Origin: Deltaproteobacteria bacterium
Lineage (GTDB): Bacteria > Desulfobacterota > Desulfobaccia > Desulfobaccales > 0-14-0-80-60-11
Length of the DNA stretch: 37,940 nucleotides
Reading direction: 5' to 3'
Assembly: GCA_003599195.1 (NCBI GenBank)
Contig: QZIZ01000035.1
Span: 1-37,940, forward strand
The position numbers were made by a program, and so were the translations under genes. Below, in pieces: positions 23,408-31,600 of the stretch. The notes beneath the pieces were generated by a model. The model was not told the DNA's origin. It did no database searches and saw only the letters and a program-made list of their open reading frames with translations. The first letter of the stretch is position 1; each line of letters opens with the position of its first letter.

Positions 23408-24253
23408 TTAATCCTCAGACAAGCGCTTGATAATCCCGGGAATCACCGCGGCGGCCACCCGGCGGATAACTCCTCCGCCCAGCACCACCAAAAGCGGCCG
23501 CCCCAGGTCGTCCGCCAGGGAAACCAGCAGGCCGCAGCTCGCAACGTAGTCCGTCTCGGTCAGGCCCAGGGAGGCAGGCTCATCCACATGGGAGTTGAAA
23601 CCGAAATACCAGACCAGCAGGTCCGGCCGGAATTCCCGCACCTTGGGCAAATATTTCTGCAGCTTCTCCAGGAAGAGCTGCGGCCCCCTGGAACCCGAAG
23701 ACGGGTAGACGTTGACCTCCAGGGCCAGGCCGTCCGCAGTGCAATAGTTGCTCCGGCAGAAACAGATATGCAGCACCTCCGGGTCTTCACCCAGGAGTTG
23801 CAGGGTGCCCCCCGCGTGCGTGGCGTCGGTGTCGATAATGGCAAAGCGCCGCGCTGCGGTGACCTCCCGCACGTGGGTGAGCGCAATGACCACATCGTTG
23901 AAGCAGGACGAGTCCCAGAATTCCCGGAGACCCGCGTGGTGGCCGCCCGCGCCCGTGAAGCAGAACGCCCGGTCCAGCTCGCCTTGGGCCAGGGCCTCCA
24001 TGGCCGCCGCCACCCCGCCCACGGATTCGTAAGCGCTGCGGCATTCGTCCTCCAAATCCGCCATGGCCACCATCTCCCGGGGATGCACCTTGAGGATCAT
24101 CTCCCGGGAGGCCCGGGGGCATTCCAGGAGGCGGACGTTGGGCCGTTGCAGCACCCCCTCCAGGGCCCCGGGGAAATCCTGCAGGCGCCCCCGCAGGGTG
24201 AGATACCCTTGAGTCTTGAAAGCCGGGTGGTAGAAGACGCCCACTTGTTTCAT
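23408..24253 (-). CDS. Histone-deacetylase-fold protein with altered zinc site
   Basis: 281 residues from ATG 24251-24253; an in-frame start 54 bases upstream has little support. The arginase/deacetylase fold is recognisable: GAGGHHAGLREFWDSSCFNDVVIAL (His105-His106 dyad), IIDTDATHAGGT, WYFGFNSH and VVLGGGVIRR. Bacterial relatives deacetylate acetylpolyamines, acetoin pathway proteins or acetyl-lysine. Three expected active-site residues differ. In the zinc loop DxDxHH, the ligand His is Thr145 (Asp143 is kept); the second Asp ligand is Asn220; and the Tyr after the Gly-rich turn appears to be Val262. Classical zinc-dependent deacetylation is therefore doubtful. The protein may be a binding protein or use a different metal or chemistry. 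No substrate can be named. Confidence 0.8.
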   Translation of the reverse strand: MKQVGVFYHPAFKTQGYLTLRGRLQDFPGALEGVLQRPNVRLLECPRASREMILKVHPREMVAMADLEDECRSAYESVGGVAAAMEALAQGELDRAFCFTGAGGHHAGLREFWDSSCFNDVVIALTHVREVTAARRFAIIDTDATHAGGTLQLLGEDPEVLHICFCRSNYCTADGLALEVNVYPSSGSRGPQLFLEKLQKYLPKVREFRPDLLVWYFGFNSHVDEPASLGLTETDYVASCGLLVSLADDLGRPLLVVLGGGVIRRVAAAVIPGIIKRLSED

Positions 24254-24287
24254 GGTTTTTTCGCCGCTATAGATTCTGAAAAAGATA

Positions 24288-24516
24288 TACCTCACGCAAA
24301 GACGCAAAGCCGCAAAGTAAGACGCAAGAACATTTTAAAAAGCAGTGAAACGGTGGGGCGGCCGTCCCTGGCCGCCCGAGTGGTCGGCAGGCGGGGACGC
24401 CTGTCCCACGGCACGGAGGCCCACCCCACCAAACCTTTTATGTTTATATGGGTGGGCCGGAGGCCTATGAAGAACTGCTGTGAAATTATTTCTCGCACAG
24501 GCTGGAAAGCCTGTGC
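24288..24516. repeat. Patchwork of four different short palindromes
   Basis: The stretch between the deacetylase-like and transporter genes holds an ACGCAAAGACGCAAAG block (24294-24330), GGGCGGCC/GGCCGCCC (24356-24377), CAGGCG/CGCCTG (24388-24403) and GCACAGGCT/AGCCTGTGC (24495-24516). All four arm pairs or words are exact or nearly so. No gene is evident from 24254 to 24707. A relative of the last palindrome lies at 26249-26266. Confidence 0.7.
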
Positions 24517-24707
24517 CACCAACGCAACTCGATCTCGCGGCATTGTGGAACATTCGCAGCCTCTTATCAAGACCTTCCAGATAATATTCGGTTACCGGTT
24601 TTCAAAAATTTCGGGAGATTAAGGAAAATTATTGAGAAAGGCTGGCAGGAAGCCCCTGTTTATTGATACAAATTATCTTTCTAACGCAAAACGGAAAACG
24701 GTCTTTA

Positions 24708-26150
24708 ATGGGCGAGCAAGAGACCCCGTCCTTCTGGGGGCAGACGCTGGGGCTGGCCTGGCCTTTCTGGGTGGCCAACATCATGGAGATGATCGAACGC
24801 CTCGCCTATTACGGCGTGCGGGTGGTCATCCCCATCTATATCGCCCAGGCCGACGAGATCGGGGGCCTGCACTTTTCCCAGGGCGACAAGGGGGTCATCT
24901 TCCTCTGGTGGGCCATGGTGCAGTCGTCGCTGCCCATCTTCACCGGCGGCTTCGCCGACCGCTACGGCTACAAGCGACAGATCGTCCTGGCCATCTTCTT
25001 AAAGGTCGTGGGCTACCTGCTGATGGCCACCCAGCGCACCTTTTGGCCCTTTTTCACCGGCTGCCTCTTCCTGGCCGCGGGCACCGCGGTCTTTAAGCCC
25101 CCCATTCAAGGCACCTTCGTCAGGACCCTGACCCATCGAACCTCCGGGGTGGGCTGGGGGTTCTTCTACATGGTAATCAACGTCGGCGCCTTCCTGGGTC
25201 CGCCCCTGGCGCATTTTCTCCACGGTTATTCCTGGCCCACGGTCTTTTTCGGCTGCGCGGCCTTGGTCAGCCTGAACGTGCTGTGGCTGTTCAGCTACCG
25301 GGAAGTGGAATCCGGGAGCGATAAATCAGGGGGCGTCTGGCAGGTGTTGGTGGAGACGGGCCGGGAGATCCTCAACCCCCGGCTGCTCGTCTTCATTGCC
25401 ATTATTTCCGTATTTTGGGCGGTAATGGAACAACTCTGGGACATGCTGCCCAATTTCATCGTCGATTGGACCGACAGTTCCTCCCTGGCGCGGCACCTGC
25501 CGGAGTACATGCTGTCCAGAAACCTCTCCCGGGGTCCCCAGATCGCCCAGGAATGGGTGATCAACCTTAATCCTTTCCTCATCATCTTCCTGGTGGCGCC
25601 GCTGTCCTGGTACTTCAACCGGGTGATACGCCGGCTTACTTCCATCTTTTTCGGGTTTATTTTCGTCACCTTCGGGATCTATCTGGTGGGCTCCAGCATG
25701 TCCATTTTCATCCTCCTGGCGGGCATCGTCTGCTTCACCGGCGGGGAGATGATGTGTTCCCCCAAAATGCGGGAGTACCTGGCCGTGATCGCGCCTGAAG
25801 GCAAAAAAGCGCTCTATATGGGCTATGCCAGTATTCCTTATGCCTTCGGCTGGGGCTACGGCTCCTATCTGGGAGGGAAGCTCTATGAACGCTGCGGCGA
25901 AAAGGCGAACCTGGCGCTCAAGTACCTGTCCGAAGTGCTCCAGGTCCAGGACCTGCCGCACCGGTCCCAGGCCTTTGCCAAATTAACGGAGATATTGGGC
26001 CAGACGCCGGCGGAGGTGACCCGGCTGTTGTGGGATAAGTACGACCCCAGTTGGGTCTGGATGCCCTTTGCCATGGCCGGGGTTCTAGCCAGCATCGCCA
26101 TGTTTGTCTTCATCCGCGTGGCTACGCGCTGGCACGATGTGAACGCCTGA
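24708..26150 (+). CDS. POT/PTR-family proton-coupled transporter (major facilitator superfamily)
   Basis: 480 residues from ATG 24708; a TTG 45 bases upstream is in frame but unlikely. The first helix carries EMIERLAYYG (27-36), the ExxERFxYYG signature of proton-dependent oligopeptide transporters with Leu for Phe. The loop after helix 2 is GGFADRYGYKR, the superfamily motif A. About twelve membrane helices can be counted. A long mid-protein loop (DWTDSSSLARHLPEYMLSRN) and a late hydrophilic segment near 425-455 are unusual features. Substrate may be di- or tripeptides, but other substrates occur in this family. The ribosome-binding site is weak. Confidence 0.8.
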   Translation: MGEQETPSFWGQTLGLAWPFWVANIMEMIERLAYYGVRVVIPIYIAQADEIGGLHFSQGDKGVIFLWWAMVQSSLPIFTGGFADRYGYKRQIVLAIFLKVVGYLLMATQRTFWPFFTGCLFLAAGTAVFKPPIQGTFVRTLTHRTSGVGWGFFYMVINVGAFLGPPLAHFLHGYSWPTVFFGCAALVSLNVLWLFSYREVESGSDKSGGVWQVLVETGREILNPRLLVFIAIISVFWAVMEQLWDMLPNFIVDWTDSSSLARHLPEYMLSRNLSRGPQIAQEWVINLNPFLIIFLVAPLSWYFNRVIRRLTSIFFGFIFVTFGIYLVGSSMSIFILLAGIVCFTGGEMMCSPKMREYLAVIAPEGKKALYMGYASIPYAFGWGYGSYLGGKLYERCGEKANLALKYLSEVLQVQDLPHRSQAFAKLTEILGQTPAEVTRLLWDKYDPSWVWMPFAMAGVLASIAMFVFIRVATRWHDVNA

Positions 26151-26157
26151 AAAGAAA

Positions 26158-26373
26158 GTTCAAGGTTCCAGGTTCAAAGTTCAAAGTTATGCAGGGTGCG
26201 TTACACGCACCGGAGAGGGGGGCGAGATCATCCGCCCCGGTAATCCGTACAGGCGGAAAAGCCTGTGCCACCATTCATAATCCTTCAGATCTTCACAAGT
26301 TTACGAATTGAAGGCAAGTTAGAAGAGGCCCAGAGCGCATCCCACAAGAACTTTGAACCTTGAACTTTGAACT
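26158..26373. repeat. Inverted GTTCAAAGTTCAAGG arms enclosing a short spacer
   Basis: GTTCAAGGTTCCAGGTTCAA-type words (26158-26189) and their complement (26349-26373, AACTTTGAACCTTGAACTTT) flank about 160 bp. That spacer contains a further palindrome ACAGGC/GCCTGT (26249-26266). No ORF of interest is inside. It looks like a MITE-like composite. Confidence 0.6.
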
Positions 26374-26375
26374 CT

Positions 26376-26573
26376 TTATCGGGGCGGCCAGGTCCAATGG
26401 ATTTGCATCCATCTCAAGTTAAAGGCATTGCCGGAAGTCAGCAGGCCTTTGTCCGCCAGCCTGTCCTCCACTCCCGTTAACAGATTATAATCAACCGGCT
26501 TCCTTCTTCGGTCCAGGTTGTTCCCCGTCATACTGTTGTGACCGTTTCCGGTCAGGATCAGCTTAATTCTCAT
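26376..26573 (-). CDS. Hypothetical 65-residue protein
   Basis: Reads MRIKLILTGNGHNSMTGN and on to a Trp-rich end (WTWPP). The ATG has AGGA about 8 bases upstream. Codon use leans to CTG, GAC and GGC like the surrounding genes, which supports coding. I do not recognise a family. It lies between the repeat arms and the broken kinase fragment, on the same strand as the fragment, so it could also be part of the same decayed locus. Confidence 0.4.
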   Translation of the reverse strand: MRIKLILTGNGHNSMTGNNLDRRRKPVDYNLLTGVEDRLADKGLLTSGNAFNLRWMQIHWTWPPR

Positions 26574-26600
26574 GGCAATTCCTCATGGGCCTGCGGCCCT

Positions 26601-26852
26601 TCAGAGATCATAAACATCACAATTTTTCGTGCTCCATTTGGGTTCGCGGTAGACCCAGATGTAACCGCCGCTCTGATTGACGATGCCGCAACCGTGGCCA
26701 GACCCAGTCCGGTCCCCTGATTGGTCCCTTTGGGGGGTGAAGAAAGGTTCAAAGACGTGGGCCACGGTCTCCTCATCCATGCCCTCCCCGGCCGCAGATA
26801 TAAAATTCCGGGCCGCAGAGCCGGATGGCCTGGAGATTGTGAAAACTCGCAT
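26601..26852 (-). pseudogene. Remnant of a histidine kinase HATPase domain, frameshifted
   Basis: One frame reads GEGMDEETVAHVFEPFFTP, then loses homology, then regains it as GIVNQSGGYIWVYREPKW. The missing middle (PKGTNQGTGLGLATV) is found in another frame between them. These pieces rebuild the C-terminal ATP-binding region of a PAS-type sensor kinase. Two compensating frameshifts and a degraded start indicate decay. No receiver, dimerisation or PAS part is visible upstream on this strand. It lies downstream of the intact kinase-regulator pair (27273-33664), but the sequence differs from that kinase, so it is not a simple recent copy. Confidence 0.75.
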
Positions 26853-27272
26853 AAATATGGTGGCTAAAGACTGAAAGAGCAGGAAGATGTTTAGGAAAAG
26901 TTATTGAAAGCCGGAATAACAAAATATTTTTGTCTAAAATTGGTAGTGCCCAAGAGACGGAAATTAGATGTTAATTTTCCAGTGACCAATTACCATCAGC
27001 AGCCATTTTATCTTTACAAGAAAAATCATGACTAAGAATTACTAAAAATCATTATGAAAACTAATACAAAAATTGGACCACAGTCAGATAAAAACGACAA
27101 TTAAGAATGATTCCAGAGAGATATCTTAAGACGAGGTTAGGCCGGTGAGGGGAAAAAAAGAAATTTAATGAAAATTTGTCCAAAGATATGGACAAACAAG
27201 GATGGCCTGCTGATAAGTAATGAATTATTTTATGAGTCCAATTTGATGGACTTTCCAATTTATTGGATAAAT
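26853..27272. other. AT-rich intergenic stretch of about 420 bp without a gene
   Basis: No ORF with coding character is seen on either strand. Base composition is strongly AT-rich compared with the surrounding genes. On the minus strand it follows the stop codon of the NtrC-type regulator. Hairpins at 27175-27196 (TTTGTCC/GGACAAA) and 27254-27267 (TCCAAT/ATTGGA) are visible. Confidence 0.6.
27160..27196 (-). terminator. Possible terminator of the sigma-54 regulator operon
   Basis: On the minus strand the stem TTTGTCC/GGACAAA (27175-27196, 8-base loop) is followed by a T-rich run (TTTTCATTAAATTTC and more T). It lies about 77 bases past the stop codon at 27273. The stem is only 7 bp, so support is moderate. 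Confidence 0.35.
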
Positions 27273-28667
27273 TTATTTATCTTCGATTATTTGATATTTT
27301 TTGAGATTTCCATAAAGACTGGAACGGGACATGCCCGAGAGCCGGGAGGCTTTCTTCAGGTCCTTGCCGGTAAAGGCCAGCAGATTTTTGAGATACTTCG
27401 CCTTCATCTCTTCCAGATAATCATGGAATTTGGGAACCGTCTCCCCGAAGGAGGCCGGCAAGGCGGGGGCAGCGACGGCAACCCCCTTCTGGAATGCGCT
27501 CCGGGCCGCCTGGATGCGAATATGGGAGGGAAGATGCTGGGGGATCAACATCGGTTCCGCGCTGGCCGCCGCCACTACTCCCTCCAGGGTGTTCACCAAG
27601 TCCCGCACGTTTCCCGGCCAATCGTAAGCCAACAGGGCATCGAGGAACTCCTGGGACAACCCCTTTGAACCCTCTCCTTGGGGCCCCCAGAATTTGGCCA
27701 GGTAATACATCACCAATTCTTTAATATCGCCTTTCCGTTCCCGTAACGGGGGAAGTTCAATGGTCAAAGACTGGAGGCGGAAAAGCAGGTCCTGGCGGAA
27801 CTGCCCCTGCTGCACCATCTGCTCCAGATTCCGGTGGGTCGCGGCCACCAGGCGGAAGTCGCTGGCTATTTCCCGGGTGCTGCCCAGAGGCCGGAAGCGG
27901 CGTTCATGCAAGACTCTGAGGAAGGATTTTTGCACGGGCCGCGGTAATTCCCCCACCTCATCCAGGAACAGGGTGCCCTGGTCAGCCTGTTTAATTAAAC
28001 CTTGCCGGGACTCGGCCGCGCCGGTAAAGGCCCCTTTTTCATAGCCGAAAAGCGTGCTTTCCACCAGGGTTTCGGGCAGGACCGTGCAATCCACCACCAC
28101 AAAATTATGGGGAGCCCGGGTGCTGTTCCGATGGATGGCCTGCGCAAACAGCTCCTTGCCGGTGCCGGTTTCCCCGGTAATCAGCACGTTCGCCTCGCTT
28201 CGGGCCGCTTTGGCCAGGAGATCGTAACAGGCCTGCATCCGGGGGCTGCCGCCCAGGATGCCGTCCAGATTTAAGGCCAGAACCGGCTTTTTGGCCTGTT
28301 TCTCCTCCCGGTATTGGATGGCGCGCATGAGGGTCAACATCATTTCTTTCTTCGAAAAAGGTTTCTGAATGTAATCCCAGACCTTGTTTTTAATGGCGAT
28401 TTCCGCGCCGTTGATATCCCCGAAGCCGGTAATGATAATGATCTCCGGACAATTCTGGGTTTCCCGCAGGCGGGGCAGCGCCTCCAAGCCGTTGCCGTCC
28501 GGCATGCGCACATCCAAAAAGACGACATCGCAGCCTTGGCCCCGGGCTTTTTTCAGCCCCTCTTTAATGGTCAAGGCGAACTCCGCGTTATGCCCCAGGT
28601 CTCTGACCGCATCGGTCAGGGTTTCGCAGATCAATTGGTCGTCATCAATAATTAGAATATTTCCCAT
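27273..28667 (-). CDS. Sigma-54-dependent response regulator (NtrC family)
   Basis: 464 residues. Domain order: receiver (1-120; Asp8-Asp9-Asp10, phospho-acceptor Asp52, Lys102-Pro), AAA+ domain (Walker A GETGTGKE 165-172, the sigma-54 contact loop GAFTGA 212-217, Walker B GTLFLDEVGELP, arginine region LFRLQSLTIELPPLRER), and a C-terminal Fis-type helix-turn-helix (LKKASRLSGMSRSSLYGNLKKY). It should bind upstream sites and drive RNA polymerase with sigma-54 once phosphorylated. The gene starts 5 bases after the stop of the hybrid kinase gene (28673-33664), its likely phosphodonor. A near-consensus sigma-54 promoter lies before the kinase gene, so the system may activate its own expression. 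Confidence 0.96.
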   Translation of the reverse strand: MGNILIIDDDQLICETLTDAVRDLGHNAEFALTIKEGLKKARGQGCDVVFLDVRMPDGNGLEALPRLRETQNCPEIIIITGFGDINGAEIAIKNKVWDYIQKPFSKKEMMLTLMRAIQYREEKQAKKPVLALNLDGILGGSPRMQACYDLLAKAARSEANVLITGETGTGKELFAQAIHRNSTRAPHNFVVVDCTVLPETLVESTLFGYEKGAFTGAAESRQGLIKQADQGTLFLDEVGELPRPVQKSFLRVLHERRFRPLGSTREIASDFRLVAATHRNLEQMVQQGQFRQDLLFRLQSLTIELPPLRERKGDIKELVMYYLAKFWGPQGEGSKGLSQEFLDALLAYDWPGNVRDLVNTLEGVVAAASAEPMLIPQHLPSHIRIQAARSAFQKGVAVAAPALPASFGETVPKFHDYLEEMKAKYLKNLLAFTGKDLKKASRLSGMSRSSLYGNLKKYQIIEDK

Positions 28668-28672
28668 GGTCT

Positions 28673-31600
28673 TCAGCCCAAATCCTGCCGGGGCTCCAAC
28701 GCCCGCCTGATGGTTTCGGCCATCACCCTGGTGGCGATGGGTTTAATGATGAATTCCCGAATACCCAGGATCCTGGCCTTCTTCCGGGTAACCGCCTCGC
28801 TGAAGCCGGTGCAGAGAATGACGGGCATGTCCGGCCGCAGGCCCAGAATTTCCCGGGCCAGGTCTTCTCCGGTCAACTTCGGCATGGTCTGATCGGTGAT
28901 CACCAGATCAAAGTCTTGGGGCTTGGCCCGGAAGGACCGCAAGGCCTCCATACTATCGGTTTGAACCGTCACCTGATAGCCCAGGTGCTCCATCAATTGC
29001 TGCACGGTGGCTACTATTTCGGGGTCGTTGTCCACCAAAAGGATCCGCTCCCGGCCCTTGGGCAGCGGCGTCAGGCCCCTGTCCTTCTGGATTGCCTCCG
29101 CTTCCGCCCGGGGCAAAAAGATTTGGAAGACACTCCCCTTCCCGGGTTCGCTCTCGACGCTGATGGCTCCTCCATGCTTTTTAACAATTCCATGGACTAC
29201 GGCCAATCCCAAACCGGTGCCTTCTTCAGGTTTTTTGGTGGTAAAGTACGGGTCAAAAATCCTTTCCATGGTGGCCGGGTCCATACCGGGGCCGTTATCT
29301 CTGACCAGCAGGTGCAAATAGTCCCCGGGTTCCAGGTTTTGAGACCTAAACTGGGCCGTATCGGGGTTCATCTTTTGCAGGCTGATTTCTATCACCCCTC
29401 CCTTGTCTCCGATGGCATGGGCGGCATTGGTGCACAAGTTGATTAAGACTTGCTGAATCTGGGTAGGGTCACCAAGAACGGTGTCGCCTTCGCTCTCCAA
29501 GTGCTGGCGGATCTCGATGGTGGCCGGCAAGGTGGACCTGAGCAGCCTCAGGGAGTCTTCAATGGCGGCCGACAAGGACACGGGGGACAATCTTCGTTCC
29601 TCATGGCGGCTGAAGGCCAAAATTTGCTTGACCAGGTCAATGGCCCGGCGGCAGGCTTTGATCACCCGGGCCATTTTCTGGCGCAGCGGGCTGTCCAGGG
29701 GCAGGTCTTCCTGCACCATCTCCGCATTAATCAGGATGGGCAAAAGGATATTGTTGAAATCGTGGGCAATCCCGCCGGCCAGGGTGCCGATGGCCTCCAT
29801 CTTCTGAGCCTGGAGAAGCTGGCTGCGCAAAGCCTGGGCCTCGCTGATATCCAGGACGAAATCCAGGGTCGCGGGCTCGCCCCGGAAGTCGATTTCGGTC
29901 TGCCAGACCTGTATTTCTATCCTGGAGCCGTCCTCCTTCAGGCCCAAGGCTTCATAAGATGAAGACCCGGGTTTGCCTCCGGGGGCGTTGGCCGTGTCCC
30001 GGTGCGGGTTTTCGGATTCGCCGGGAGTGAAGAGCAGGCCCATGGGCCAGCCCACGATTTCTCCGGCATCCTGGCAGCCGAACATCCGCACCAGGGCCGG
30101 ATTGACATAGATATGCCGGCCCTGTTGGATGATCCTGATGCCCACCGGGGCCGATTCGATCACCAGGCGCATCTTTTCTTCCGAAGCCTTGATGGCTTCT
30201 TCCGCTTTTTTGCGGGCCGTGATGTCAGTGGCCACCACCACCGACCCCGGGACTTCTCCTTTTTCATTCCTAACCGGGGAGGAGCGCACAAAGATGATCA
30301 TGCCGTCGCTTTTATGGACCTCAATTTGCATCGGCCGGCCGGCGGCCACGGCCTCGAAGAGCCCACAATCCGGGCACGGGGTTTGGCGCTGGTGCAGAAC
30401 TTCGTAGCATACGCGGCCCACCATCTCTTCAGGGCTCATCCCGGCGCAATCAGCCGCAGCCCGGTTGACCCAGAGGATGCGGTTATCCCGGTCGCGATAA
30501 GCCACCATTTCCGACATATTTTCCAGGATCAGGGATTTTTCCGCTTCCGCCTGCTGGAGTGCCTCTTCGGCCCGCTTTCTCTCGGTGACATCCCGTCCCA
30601 CCCCCTGGAACTCCACGATCTTCCCCCGGCTGTCAAAGATGGCCCGGTTGGTCCATTGATGCCAGGCCACTTTGCCGTCAGGAAGCAAAACCCGGTGCTC
30701 AATGGTCGCGAAAGGATTTTCCGGGTTGAGCGAGGCAATGCTGCGTTGGATGGCAGCATGGTCCTCCTCGGGAATCAGGGGATAAAAGCTTTTGCCGAGC
30801 AGCTCTTCCCGGCTCAATCCGGAATAACGGCAAAAGGTCTCGTTCACAAAGGTGACGATGCCGTCAGGGAGATAACGGGTGACAAATTCCGTTTGGTCCT
30901 CCACCATGGCCCGGTAGCGGTCCTCGCTCTGCCGCAGGGCCTCCAGGGCCTCCCGCCTGAGGGTGATATCATGGGCATTGACCACAATCCCCTGGATTAT
31001 CGGCTCGTCGAGCAAATTTTTAGCTTTGACTTCCAGGTAGCGCCATGACCCGTCTTTATGGCGATAGCGCACTTCCGTGGAAAACACCTGACCCGGAGAC
31101 TCCAACAAATATTTTAAGATTTCCAAGGACTTGGCCACATCATCGGGGTGGGTCAGTTCGAAGGAGTTTCTGCCCACTATTTCGCCGATATCGTATCCCA
31201 ACATTCTCTCCAGCGTTGGACTTTCGTAACGAACGATTCCGTCCGGGCCGATAATCCCCAGGTGGCACATGGAGTTTTCTATGAGCAACCGGAAATGTTC
31301 TTCGCTCCGTTTTACCGCCTCTTCGGCCTGCTTCCGTTCCGTGATATCCCGGCCGTTAAGAATGATGCCGTTGATTATCGGCTCGTGAAGCAAGTTTTTC
31401 CCTTTTACTTCCAGCCAGCGCCAGGCGCCGTCCTGGTGGCGGTAACGCATTTCCGCGGACACCACCAGTCCCGGATTCTCCATCAAGTGCCCCAATGTTT
31501 CCTGAGCCAGGGCCTGATCGTCGGGATGCACGAAATCGAAGGCGTTATTGCCCTCCTGTTCCGCGGGCTGATATCCTAAAAATCTCTCCAGCGTGGGACT

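Noticed and set aside
24294..24330. ACGCAAAGACGCAAAGCC block resembling a c-di-GMP riboswitch core
   Set aside because: The CGCAAAG words are repeated in tandem, the other conserved riboswitch elements are missing, and a related word repeat occurs elsewhere in the window.
26158..26373. CRISPR-like array from repeated GTTCAA words
   Set aside because: Words are irregular, there are no regular spacers, and no cas genes are present.
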